A stretch of 64,000 nucleotides of DNA from assembly GCA_017934745.1 (NCBI GenBank), contig JAGBIY010000010.1:1-64000 (forward strand). Direction: 5' to 3'. A program made the position numbers and the translations under genes. The notes under the pieces are model-generated. The model saw only the letters and a list, made by a program, of their open reading frames with translations. It searched no databases and had not been told where the DNA came from. This document shows positions 16,686 to 24,623 of this stretch, piece after piece. Source of the stretch: Treponema sp. Its GTDB lineage: Bacteria > Spirochaetota > Spirochaetia > Treponematales > Treponemataceae. Each line of letters starts with the position of its first letter. The first letter of the stretch is position 1.

Positions 16686-16717
16686 GCATTTTACCCAAAT
16701 CGATTTGGGCGAAATGC
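16686..16717. other. 32-bp palindrome upstream of tacAT
   Basis: GCATTTTACCCAAAT and ATTTGGGCGAAATGC flank CG. The centre CCCAAATCGATTTGGG is a perfect 16-base palindrome. It lies between the tacA promoter and the start of the AAA ATPase remnant. There is no T-run on either side, so it is more likely a protein site or a recombination scar than a terminator. Confidence 0.5.
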
Positions 16718-16764
16718 ATTTCTGTAAAATCAACTTCGGTAAAACAAGGAACTCTCATGCAGGA

Positions 16765-17136
16765 TATTTTCAGAGGAAGAACAAATAAAGACCGTAATCA
16801 CAAATGAACGCCAAAATCCGGCATTGTACAATTCAATAATTTCGGCAGTCGCGACAGGCCACACACAGAACAATGAAATCGCAGGCTTCGTCGGCGCGGA
16901 CGATATCACTTATCCATTACAAGTTCTCACAAATGCCGAACTTCTCGAAAGGAGAATGCAAATTCAAAAACACGGAATTTGGCAAGGCGGAATATGAAAA
17001 GTTCATTGGAAAAGTAAAATATCTACCGGTCACGAGTCCTTTAATCTGCATTTTCTCGCTCAGCGGTTTTTCAGATTATGTGAAAGAAAACGCGAAGGGC
17101 TGCAAATTGATTGGCATAGACGAAATGTACAAGTGA
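16765..17136 (+). pseudogene. Remnant of an AAA+ ATPase/nuclease (DUF234-like) gene
   Basis: One frame from about 16765 reads 'EEEQIKTVITNERQNPALYN' then 'SIISAVATGHTQNNEIAGFV', the inter-domain region of archaeal/bacterial ATPases with a C-terminal DUF234-type nuclease. It ends at a TGA at about 16998. The overlapping frame 16873-17136 then carries the typical C-terminus 'CIFSLSGFSDYVKENAKGCK' and 'LIGIDEMYK'. The Walker motifs and most of the protein are missing, and a frameshift or deletion joins the pieces, so it is a dead fragment. Confidence 0.65.
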
Positions 17137-17145
17137 GGAAAAACT

Positions 17146-17919
17146 ATGGAAAACAAAAAAACTGAATGGTTCGAGTCCGAGGACTTCTGGAAGAACTACG
17201 GTCCAATCATGTTCGACGAGCAGAAGTGGGCGGAGGCGCCCGCAGTCGCCGAGAAAGTCATGGAGATTGCGGGGTTGCGCGAGGGCTGCACGGTTCTCGA
17301 CGCGGGCTGCGGAGTCGGGCGCATTTCGGTGGAGCTTGCGCTTCTGGGGCTGAGGGTCACGGGCGTGGACATAATCCAGGCGGAACTGGACACGGCGAGG
17401 GAGGACGCGGAGGGAGAAGGCGTGGAAATCGACTTCATAAATGCCGACCTCCGCTCGTTCAAGGCCGAGGAGCACGGAATCAAGGAGAAATTCGACTGCG
17501 CGGTGGACTTGTACACCTCGTTCGGCTACTGCGACACGGAGGAGGAAGACACGCAGATTCTCGAATCGATTTATGATTCGCTGAAAGACGGCGGCACGTT
17601 CATCTTGGAGAATCTGAGCCGGGAAGTCGAAATCCGCTACTTCACCAAGGGCGAGGAATTCGAGCGGGCGGGAAAGCTCGTGAAAACGGAGTTCAGCGTC
17701 GTGGGCGCGTGGGAAGGGCTTCGCTCGCACTGGACGCTCACCGACAAGCAGACTGGCGAAGTCGTCGACCACGAATTCGTCCAGCGGCTCTACTCGGCGG
17801 CTGAACTCAAAAAGACGCTGCTCAAAATCGGCTTCAAATCAGTTGAAATCTACGGCGACTTCATGAAGAACCCCTACGACGAGAACATGGCCACGATGGT
17901 TTTGGTCTGCAAGAAATAA
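17146..17919 (+). CDS. Class I SAM-dependent methyltransferase
   Basis: 257 residues with motif I 'VLDAGCGVGRISVELALLG' (about 50-68), the acidic post-I 'GVDIIQAELDTARE', motif II/III 'FINADLRSF' and 'FDCAVDLYTSFGYCDTEEED', and 'LKDGGTFILENL'. This is the small-molecule methyltransferase layout, but the substrate cannot be told. It starts nine bases after the ATPase remnant behind GAGGAAAA. It could belong to tellurite-resistance or natural-product-type methyltransferases; no neighbour narrows this. Confidence 0.85.
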   Translation: MENKKTEWFESEDFWKNYGPIMFDEQKWAEAPAVAEKVMEIAGLREGCTVLDAGCGVGRISVELALLGLRVTGVDIIQAELDTAREDAEGEGVEIDFINADLRSFKAEEHGIKEKFDCAVDLYTSFGYCDTEEEDTQILESIYDSLKDGGTFILENLSREVEIRYFTKGEEFERAGKLVKTEFSVVGAWEGLRSHWTLTDKQTGEVVDHEFVQRLYSAAELKKTLLKIGFKSVEIYGDFMKNPYDENMATMVLVCKK

Positions 17920-17925
17920 GACAAA

Positions 17926-17954
17926 TTGAGAGAATCTTCCAATAGTGATATTCT
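17926..17954 (+). promoter_or_regulatory. Promoter for pta, upstream of a repeat copy
   Basis: TTGAGA (17926-17931), a 17-base spacer and TATTCT (17949-17954) fit a sigma-70 promoter. Transcription would start near 17961 and run through the whole palindromic repeat before reaching pta. Confidence 0.55.
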
Positions 17955-17966
17955 AAAAAGAAAAAT

Positions 17967-18131
17967 GGTCGAATGTTGAGTTTTTACCAAGCAATGGCCG
18001 AAACAAGCGGAAGCGGGGTTCCGTCCACAAAAACACTCAGCCACCGCGAAGCGGTACTGCCGTTTTTGAGGACGGGTTCCCGCTGGGAGCGTGTTTCGGC
18101 AACTACGATATGCATGAACTCGTCATTCGAC
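17967..18131 (+). repeat. Palindromic repeat, copy 3
   Basis: The ends GTCGAATG...CATTCGAC are complementary. The conserved GCCGAAAC/GTTTCGGC-type and AGCGGG/CCCGCT stems are present. The central stem is CCGTCC-AC-AAAAAC (18021-18034) with GTTTTT-GA-GGACGG (18062-18075). It is shorter than copies 1 and 2 because the small ACATCG hairpin is missing from the loop. Confidence 0.85.
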
Positions 18132-18157
18132 ATAAATTCTATTTTTAGGAGATACAA

Positions 18158-19225
18158 ATGGATTTCGTAAAAGACCTCAGAGCAAAGGCAAAGGCCGCGA
18201 ACAAGACAATCGTCCTCTGTGAAGGCGAAGACAAGCGCGTTGTGGAGGCGGCTTCGGTTGTCGTCAAAGAGGGAATCGCAAAAATCATTCTTCTCGGCAA
18301 CGAAGAGAAAATCAAGTCGTTCGGCTTCGACATGACAGGTGTGAAAATCGTCGACCCAGCAACAGCCCCTGAAATCGACAAGTACGCGGAACTTTTGTTC
18401 GAGGCCCGCAAAGGCAAGTTGAACAAGAAGACAGGCGCGCCAGAGTACGCTGATGCTGCCGCCGCAAAGGAATTCCTTTTGAGATTCGCGAAAAACACCG
18501 GAAAAGTCGAAGGCAAGGACAAGCTCGACAACACAATGTACGGTGCGTTGATGCTCAAGGCCGGCGTGGCTGACGGATTCGTCTCTGGAGCCTGCCACTC
18601 GACAGCCAACACTCTCCGCCCGGGATTGCAGGTCATCAAGACGGCTCCTGGAGTCAGCACAGTCTCTTCTTGCTTCATCATGGTCGCTCCTGAGGGCGGA
18701 AACAAGTACCTCTCACAGGGCGTTTCTGTGTTCGGCGACTGCGCAATCAACATCGACCCGGACGAGAACCAGTTGGCGGACATCGCTCTCGCGTCAGCCG
18801 AGACAGCGAAGAAAATCGCGGGACTCGAACCGAAAGTCGCAATGCTCTCGTTCTCGACAAAAGGCTCAGGCGCCGACCCGAAGAACGGAGACACAGTCGG
18901 AAAAGTTCAGCGCGCTACAAAAATCGCCAAGGAGAAGAACCCATCTCTCGCATTGGACGGAGAATTCCAGTTCGACGCGGCAATCGCTCCTGAAGTCGGA
19001 GAATTGAAAGCTCCAGGCTCAGCTGTAGCAGGCCACGCCAACACATTCATCTTCCCGAACATCAACGCAGGAAACATCGGCTACAAAATCGCTGCCCGCA
19101 TGGGCGGCTGGAAAGCCATCGGACCTGTCTGTCAGGGATTCGCCCGCCCGCTCAACGACCTCTCAAGAGGCTGCAACGTCGAGGAAATCGTCGACACAGT
19201 GGCGGTGACGGCATTGCAAGCGTAG
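18158..19225 (+). CDS. pta: Phosphate acetyltransferase
   Basis: 355 residues covering the PTA_PTB family from 'IVLCEGEDKRVVEAA' through 'GALMLKAGVADGFVSGACHS', 'FGDCAINIDPDENQLADIAL', 'VAMLSFSTKGSG' and 'NTFIFPNINAGNIGYKIAA' to the end. It interconverts acetyl-CoA and acetyl phosphate, normally with acetate kinase, for ATP from fermentation. There is a strong AGGAG ribosome site. Its leader probably contains the palindromic repeat copy 3, and a good terminator follows. Confidence 0.96.
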   Translation: MDFVKDLRAKAKAANKTIVLCEGEDKRVVEAASVVVKEGIAKIILLGNEEKIKSFGFDMTGVKIVDPATAPEIDKYAELLFEARKGKLNKKTGAPEYADAAAAKEFLLRFAKNTGKVEGKDKLDNTMYGALMLKAGVADGFVSGACHSTANTLRPGLQVIKTAPGVSTVSSCFIMVAPEGGNKYLSQGVSVFGDCAINIDPDENQLADIALASAETAKKIAGLEPKVAMLSFSTKGSGADPKNGDTVGKVQRATKIAKEKNPSLALDGEFQFDAAIAPEVGELKAPGSAVAGHANTFIFPNINAGNIGYKIAARMGGWKAIGPVCQGFARPLNDLSRGCNVEEIVDTVAVTALQA

Positions 19226-19260
19226 TTTCGCTTTTACAGCTGAAAAAAAGCATTGACTCA

Positions 19261-19318
19261 TGGGGCGAAACTACCCAGAACGCTTTGCGTTCTGGACATT
19301 GGGTCGCCCCATTTTTTT
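19261..19318 (+). terminator. pta terminator
   Basis: TGGGGCGA and CCCAGAACGC on the left pair with GCGTTCTGG and TCGCCCCA on the right around a TTT loop, followed by eight T. It is a long two-part hairpin 35 bases after the pta stop. Confidence 0.85.
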
Positions 19319-19325
19319 TAGTCGG

Positions 19326-19622
19326 TTATAGGGTTTTTGGGTAGCGTTTTAATAGGTTCTGGTCGAGTTTGTCGCGGAGGTTGAAGCGGTCGATGGCCCA
19401 TGTGACGAACCTTCTGGAAATGGCGACGCAGGCGAAGAAGCCCAAGAGCAGGATGAAAGGAAGGACGACCGTCACAGGAATGCTCTGCTGCACTTCCTTG
19501 GAGAACCCCTGCATGAAGAAGAAGCAGCTGAAGACGAGGAAGCCCTCGATGCAAAGACCGAGGACAATGTTGAAAATTATCACGCAAATGTTGAAGAGAA
19601 GCGTCCTCTCACCTATCGTCAT
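19326..19622 (-). CDS. Small two-helix membrane protein in the lspA operon
   Basis: 98 residues from ATG 19622, overlapping the lspA end by 14 bases. There are two hydrophobic segments (about residues 6-38 with 'NICVIIFNIVLGLCIEGFLV', and 50-74 'VTVVLPFILLLGFFACVAI'), then a basic tail 'RFNLRDKLDQNLLKRYPK'. There is no recognised family. Co-translation with lspA suggests an envelope role. Confidence 0.7.
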   Translation of the reverse strand: MTIGERTLLFNICVIIFNIVLGLCIEGFLVFSCFFFMQGFSKEVQQSIPVTVVLPFILLLGFFACVAISRRFVTWAIDRFNLRDKLDQNLLKRYPKTL

Positions 19623-20145
19623 CGTTGCCCCCCTTTTTCTTCGAGAAAAAAATGAAAGAAACCACAAGAATCACTCCGCACACGACGACGGCGGCATCCG
19701 CCACGTTGAAAGTCGGCCAGCGGTCGTACCCGAATATTCCGTAGAATTTCACATCGATGAAGTCGACTACACCCTCTGAGCGGAAAAACCTGTCTATGAG
19801 GTTTCCGAATCCTCCTCCGACAATTCCGCACACGGCCCACCTCTGCACGGACGTAATCTCGTTCGTCTTGAAGTAGAAGACCAGCACGGCCACAAGAACG
19901 ACAAGCGGAAGGATTCTGAAAAGCATGATGCGGAACAAATCTCCCCACCCCGCGCCTATCGAGAAAGCCACGCCCGTGTTCGCGACATAGATTATCCTGA
20001 GGAAATCACCGAAAAACGAAGCCGCGATGGAATGGAACGGCACATATTTCACGACAAGAACCTTGGTAACTTGATCGAGAAGAACCACAGCGAAAAGGAG
20101 AACAAGCGGCAGGAGCTTCTCCTTGTTGAAAATATTTTTGTTCAT
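19609..20145 (-). CDS. lspA: Lipoprotein signal peptidase II
   Basis: 178 residues from ATG 20145 with four membrane spans and the signature blocks 'VANTGVAFS', 'GGFGNLIDRFF' (catalytic Asp at about 118), 'VVDFIDV' and 'FNVADAAVV' (catalytic Asp at about 150). It cleaves lipoprotein signal peptides after lipidation, which fits the lipoprotein genes in the window. The gene lies in a tight four-gene minus-strand unit after nif3. Confidence 0.95.
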   Translation of the reverse strand: MNKNIFNKEKLLPLVLLFAVVLLDQVTKVLVVKYVPFHSIAASFFGDFLRIIYVANTGVAFSIGAGWGDLFRIMLFRILPLVVLVAVLVFYFKTNEITSVQRWAVCGIVGGGFGNLIDRFFRSEGVVDFIDVKFYGIFGYDRWPTFNVADAAVVVCGVILVVSFIFFSKKKGGNDDDR

Positions 20146-20173
20146 ACTAAACCTTACAACACAAACGACAAAA

Positions 20174-20941
20174 TCACAAACCGGTAGGCACGTCGATGAA
20201 GACGGTCTCAAGCCCAAGTTCTTTCTCCACCCGCTCCTTCATCAAGGACACGCCCACGGTCTCGGTCTGGTAGTGCCCGCCCGCGATGACGTTGATGCCG
20301 GACTCCTCAATCGGATGGTATTCCTCGTGCCCAACCTCGCCAGTAATGAAGGCATCTGCGCGGGCGCGGACGGCCTGGTCGAAGTCGTCTCCAGCCCCTC
20401 CCGATATTATCGCGACCCTCTTGATTTCAGGCTTTCCGAAAGGAAGGACACGGAGAGGCTTCTCACCGTTCGGAAAAAGCCTCCTCGAAAGCTCGTCCAA
20501 AGAAACCCCGCCCTCAAGCTCCCCTATCGCACCAAGCGTCATTCCCCTCCACTTTCCGAAAGGACGCGGCTCCGCTATTCCGATTCTGCGCGCCAAACCG
20601 AAATTGTTTCCGACTTCCTCGTTCGCGTCGAGTGGGATGTGGTACGCAATCAACGCCAAATCCCTCTCCATGAAAGCCTTGATTCTCTTGTAGTGCGTCC
20701 CCGTGACAGTCTGGCAATGTCCCCAGAAAAGCCCGTGGTGAACGAAGAGAGCGTCCGCTCCGGCTTCGCCAGCAAGGCGCGCGGTGGCCTCGCAGGCGTC
20801 GACCGCGAACGCTACCTTCCGTATCTCCTTCTTTCTCGGCTCGGAATTCTCTATCTGTATTCCGTTCAGCGATATGTCGGAGGAAAAATTCTCCTTGTGA
20901 AGTATCGAATTGAAAAATTTGTCCAACTCATGCAGATTCAT
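20174..20941 (-). CDS. Nif3-like dinuclear metal-centre protein
   Basis: 255 residues with the N-terminal metal-binding 'ADALFVHHGLFWG' (about 62-75) and the C-terminal 'AFITGEVGHEEYHPIEE' and 'AGGHYQTETVGV' blocks of the Nif3/YbgI/DUF34 family (GTP cyclohydrolase I type 2-like). The family forms hexameric rings with two metals per subunit; the proposed role is repair or removal of damaged metabolites and is not settled. It overlaps the upstream membrane-protein gene by four bases. Confidence 0.9.
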   Translation of the reverse strand: MNLHELDKFFNSILHKENFSSDISLNGIQIENSEPRKKEIRKVAFAVDACEATARLAGEAGADALFVHHGLFWGHCQTVTGTHYKRIKAFMERDLALIAYHIPLDANEEVGNNFGLARRIGIAEPRPFGKWRGMTLGAIGELEGGVSLDELSRRLFPNGEKPLRVLPFGKPEIKRVAIISGGAGDDFDQAVRARADAFITGEVGHEEYHPIEESGINVIAGGHYQTETVGVSLMKERVEKELGLETVFIDVPTGL

Positions 20942-22179
20942 ATTTGTTCTCCATTATATTCTTCATTGTTCTCGGATTCCGCTTCCTGTGCGGCTCCGTT
21001 CTCATCTTCAACCTTTCTCTCCGACTTCAGGACGTTTCCGATTCTCTGCACGGTCTTGAACGCCATGTACCTCGGAATGAAAAATTCCCCGTCCCTCTTG
21101 AGTCCCAGTTTCGACGCGAGGAAGACATCCGTCTGCTCGACGAAGCCGAACCGGGAGGTCTTGTACTCCTCAACGCTTTCCATCTGCATTGTTCCGACCA
21201 CGTTGCTCTTGAATTTGTCGGAGAACGAGAAGACGCTCTCCGTGTCCAATCCGTCGGTCAAATAGTAGATTTTCCTCTGGGAGCCGTCCTCCTTCCTGAA
21301 ATTGACAATCGCGATTCTCGAAAGAGCCTCGTATCCCTTGATTGAAAAACCGACGATTTCCTTGCGCAGCTTCTCGAAATTCTCCTCCTCCTCGAATCTC
21401 ATTCGGAGAAGCTCGGAACGCCTGAAAAGCCTTGAATTTCGCCTGTCAGGAAAGAGAGTCATGTCGGGGGGGAAGAAGTCGGCGGCGAGGACGGTCAGCC
21501 CCTTTTGGGCGAGCATGACGAAATACGGCTCGTACTGCGCGACAGGAGCGAACGGAGTGCCCACGAAAAGCGCGACGGGGGCCTTGTCGGAGGAGAAATC
21601 CTCTGTCTTGACGCTATTCTCGACCGCAACGGCTCCATCCGCAGGCTTGTTGAGGATTGAATCGTCCGAAGAAATCCACTCTATCCTCTCGGTCGGTCTG
21701 TAGACTGTGACATATCCTGAAATCTTTCCCCTCACTTTCTCGGAGACCTCGTCGTCGAACACGAATCCGTTGGCGAAATTCCCTGACACGGCGCGGACTT
21801 CCTTTTCGACCGAAAAATCGGACGGAACGCAGCGGACGGGTCTGTACCGCACGATGAAGAGCGTGACGGCGACAAGAGCGGCAAGTTCCACGAGAGTCGC
21901 TATGATGAACGGAATAGAATAATGGTCAACATACAGTTGCGCGGAGAGGCGCATGATGGCGCGCGCGTTCGTCAAAAAGAACAGAAGGGAAAGAACCAAC
22001 AACGCAAGGTTCGGAATCGAAAAGCCCCATATGAAGAAGGAAATGACCGAGACCATGAACGCGAGAGGAGAGACTACCGCGGCGGCATCGATGCGAGGAG
22101 CCCTTAAAAAAAAGATTCTCAAAGCCGAAATATAAAGAAGGAATAGCACAAGGATTTGCGCAAGAAACGAATCGAACAT
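20938..22179 (-). CDS. Four-helix membrane protein with large soluble domain
   Basis: 413 residues from ATG 22179 (ATG 22227 is possible; neither has a clear ribosome site). Four N-terminal membrane segments occupy about residues 4-115. They are followed by a soluble domain containing 'PVALFVGTPFAPVAQYEPYF', 'MLAQKGLTVLAADFFPPD', which resembles the first strands of an alpha/beta hydrolase, but no G-x-S-x-G nucleophile elbow is seen. The C-terminus is a highly acidic E/N tail. I do not recognise the family. Its ATGA overlap with nif3 and the lspA operon point to the envelope. Confidence 0.7.
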   Translation of the reverse strand: MFDSFLAQILVLFLLYISALRIFFLRAPRIDAAAVVSPLAFMVSVISFFIWGFSIPNLALLVLSLLFFLTNARAIMRLSAQLYVDHYSIPFIIATLVELAALVAVTLFIVRYRPVRCVPSDFSVEKEVRAVSGNFANGFVFDDEVSEKVRGKISGYVTVYRPTERIEWISSDDSILNKPADGAVAVENSVKTEDFSSDKAPVALFVGTPFAPVAQYEPYFVMLAQKGLTVLAADFFPPDMTLFPDRRNSRLFRRSELLRMRFEEEENFEKLRKEIVGFSIKGYEALSRIAIVNFRKEDGSQRKIYYLTDGLDTESVFSFSDKFKSNVVGTMQMESVEEYKTSRFGFVEQTDVFLASKLGLKRDGEFFIPRYMAFKTVQRIGNVLKSERKVEDENGAAQEAESENNEEYNGEQI

Positions 22180-22279
22180 GACAAAATCATAAACGAAAAC
22201 GCGTGTCAATTCCATTGCATTTTTCAAATGTAAAAATTTGTGCTATAATGTTAATGATTTTATTACAAAAGAGATACGT

Positions 22280-23785
22280 ATGCCGAATTCAAAAACAACA
22301 CTCGATATTTCAAAAATCAAGATGGCAATCAGGGCGGGCATTCCACTTTCAATAGTCTCGTACACGCTCCCGCATGAAATGTCGGAGTACATGGAAGATG
22401 TCCTCGCGGCATTTCTCAAGGAGCTGAACCAAAGCACCATGAACGAGTATCTCAAGTATTGCCTGAACGAGCTTACGACGAATTCGAAGAAAGCGAACAC
22501 CAAGAGAATCTACTTCAAGGAAAAGGGGCTCGACATAACCGACTCCAAGCAGTACGAAGAGGGGATGAAGAACTTCAAGGAAGACACCCTCAACAACATA
22601 GAGCACTACATGAGGAAGCAGAAGGACGCGGGGCTGTACATAAAGCTCATCCTTCAGGCGAAGAACGACAAGATAAAGCTTGAGGTCAGGAACAACTGCG
22701 AGATGACGTTCTACGAGTACAAGAGAATCCACGACAAGCTTTCGAGGGCGCAGCAGTACACGTCGGTGGACCAGGCGATGAACCAGGTTCTGGACGCGTC
22801 CGAGGGAGCCGGACTCGGAATCATCATCATGATTCTCATGCTCGAAAAAATCGGCCTCACGGAAGAGAACTATCAGGTCGTCAGCGAAAACGGAGAGACG
22901 ATAACCAGAATCATCCTTCCGATAAACGAAAAGACGAGGAAGGACATCTCTGTCGTCTCGCACGAATTCGTGAAGATAATAGACGACCTTCCGCAGTTTC
23001 CCGACAACATCGTGAAAATCCAGAGGCTTCTGGACGACCCGAATTCTAAGATGCTTGAGATAGCCTCGCTCATATCAAGCGATGTGTCGCTGGCGACAGA
23101 CCTCCTCAAACTCGTGAATTCAGCGGCATACGCGCTCGCGTCCCCCTGCAGGAGCATAAACGAAGCGGTCAAGCTCGTGGGAATCAGGGGCATAAAGAAC
23201 ATGCTCATATCAGTCGCGACAATCGAGAACCTCGACAACGCCGACAAGGAACAGCACAGAGCGCTTTGGGAGCACTCGTACAAAGTGGCTTTCTACGCCT
23301 ACGAACTCGCCCGCAACTTCTGCCAGCACGACAGGCGCATCGTCGAGGACGCTTATGTCTGCGGACTTCTGCACGACATGGGAAAACTCATATTCGACAA
23401 GGCCCATCCGGAAATCGGTGACAAGATGAAGTCCATCTGCGAACAGAAGAACATCTCCACCGACATACTGGAAAAACTCACGGCAGGCGTAAACCACGGA
23501 GAGATAGGAGCGTTGATTGCGGAGAAATGGAATTTTCCGGAAGTCATAGCGGAGGTCATAAGGCACCACCACGACCCGGAAAACGCAAAAGACGAATACA
23601 AAAAGACGGCGACACTCATCTACCTTTCGGACATGATCGCCCACTATCAGGACGACGAGGTGGAATTCTACCAGTTCGACAAGGACGCGCTCGCATTGTT
23701 CCACATAACGACAGAGAACCAGCTGATGACAATCTCGGAGAAGATGGCCTCAACGTTCACGAAGGAGCAGGCTATTTTCCAGTGA
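22280..23785 (+). CDS. GHKL ATPase-like + HDOD/HD signalling protein
   Basis: 501 residues from ATG 22280. Residues about 55-215 look like a histidine-kinase-type ATP-binding domain: an N-box-like 'CLNELTTNSKKAN' (about 61-73), 'LEVRNNCE' (135-141) where the G1 Asp would be, and a G2-like 'EGAGLGIIIMILMLEK' (175-190). Residues about 230-430 are an HDOD domain ('SSDVSLATDLLKLVNSAAYA') with an intact HD pair in 'LLHDMGK' (364-367) and 'HHDPE'. There is no kinase DHp domain. It is probably a cytosolic signalling or anti-sigma-like protein tied to nucleotide second messengers. Its 3' end overlaps the convergent methylase by 14 bases. Confidence 0.75.
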   Translation: MPNSKTTLDISKIKMAIRAGIPLSIVSYTLPHEMSEYMEDVLAAFLKELNQSTMNEYLKYCLNELTTNSKKANTKRIYFKEKGLDITDSKQYEEGMKNFKEDTLNNIEHYMRKQKDAGLYIKLILQAKNDKIKLEVRNNCEMTFYEYKRIHDKLSRAQQYTSVDQAMNQVLDASEGAGLGIIIMILMLEKIGLTEENYQVVSENGETITRIILPINEKTRKDISVVSHEFVKIIDDLPQFPDNIVKIQRLLDDPNSKMLEIASLISSDVSLATDLLKLVNSAAYALASPCRSINEAVKLVGIRGIKNMLISVATIENLDNADKEQHRALWEHSYKVAFYAYELARNFCQHDRRIVEDAYVCGLLHDMGKLIFDKAHPEIGDKMKSICEQKNISTDILEKLTAGVNHGEIGALIAEKWNFPEVIAEVIRHHHDPENAKDEYKKTATLIYLSDMIAHYQDDEVEFYQFDKDALALFHITTENQLMTISEKMASTFTKEQAIFQ

Positions 23786-24620
23786 GGGATTCGACCCACT
23801 TCTGCATCAGGATTCCGAAAGCGACACCGACGTTGAGAGAAGCCTTCAGGCCTTTCATCGGAATTGACACGCGTCCGTAAGAAGCGGCGTTCAAGGCTTC
23901 GGGACTCACACCAAGCTCCTCCGAGCCGATTACGCAGATTCCCCTCTTCGGAAATTCGAATTCGACGACATCTTCGCCGCCGGTCTCAAGCACAAAAATC
24001 GGAATGTCATTCTCTTTTGAATACGAGACAAGCTCCTCCACGGACATTCGCTCGAAACCGAGAGTCTCGACGCACCCCATGCCGCTTCTGAGCGATTTGG
24101 AATGTTCTGGATCGACGCACCGAGGTGAGATGAAGACTTTCTCCGCCCCCATCGCCTCGGCCGTCCTGAAAATGGAGCCAATGTTGAACGGAGAGCGGAT
24201 GTCCTCCGCGTACACGAAAACACCGGGGAAGAAGTCCCTTTGGCGCACGATTCCGTTCTCATCTGTCGGCTCCCTGTGCGGCGCGATTATCAAATCCCAC
24301 TCGGCGGGAAAGGTCCCCAATATCGAAAGCAGACTGTTCCGGGCGATGTTGCAGGCGCGCTTTTCGGCGCCGCTGTCGAACGGTTCCGTGGCCACTGCCC
24401 TTGAGAGCTGCTCTTTCGCGTCGGGAGGAAGCTCCGGGTCGTTCATGACAATCCGCACGAGCATCTTCGTGTACTCCGCGCGAGGAAGGTTCTTGAACGA
24501 ATACTCGTTGCCCTTCTCCGGGATTCCGTCAATGTCGCGCTCCAGCGCACCGAACGTCAGAGCGAGCTTGCGCCTCTTCTGTCCCGGCTCCAGAGTGTTC
24601 AGTTTTCCAGGCTCTATCAT
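23772..24620 (-). CDS. TrmH/SpoU-family RNA 2'-O-methyltransferase
   Basis: 282 residues. The C-terminal 150 carry the three SPOUT motifs: 'NIGSIFRTAEAMGAEKVF', 'VIGSEELGVSPEALNAA' and 'SIPMKGLKASLNVGVAFGI'. The catalytic knot and SAM site are complete. The N-terminal 110 residues are lineage-specific and helical. The target RNA is unknown. It starts three bases after the stop of the Fe-ADH-like gene and is surely co-transcribed with it. Confidence 0.88.
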   Translation of the reverse strand: MIEPGKLNTLEPGQKRRKLALTFGALERDIDGIPEKGNEYSFKNLPRAEYTKMLVRIVMNDPELPPDAKEQLSRAVATEPFDSGAEKRACNIARNSLLSILGTFPAEWDLIIAPHREPTDENGIVRQRDFFPGVFVYAEDIRSPFNIGSIFRTAEAMGAEKVFISPRCVDPEHSKSLRSGMGCVETLGFERMSVEELVSYSKENDIPIFVLETGGEDVVEFEFPKRGICVIGSEELGVSPEALNAASYGRVSIPMKGLKASLNVGVAFGILMQKWVESLTGK

Positions 24621-24623
24621 CTT

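Noticed and set aside
14344..18131. Repeats as integron attC sites (known in some treponemes)
   Set aside because: The elements have several nested stems and lack recognisable R/L box ends, and no integrase or cassette array is seen.
14365..18170. Small frames starting 'MAETSGSGVP' in several repeat copies
   Set aside because: The shared peptide comes from the conserved left arm of the palindrome. The frames diverge and stop at once after it and have no ribosome site, so they are not a gene family.
22193..22227. TTGACA...TATGAT as a promoter for the 20938-22179 gene
   Set aside because: The spacing between the hexamers is 12 bases, too short for a sigma-70 promoter.
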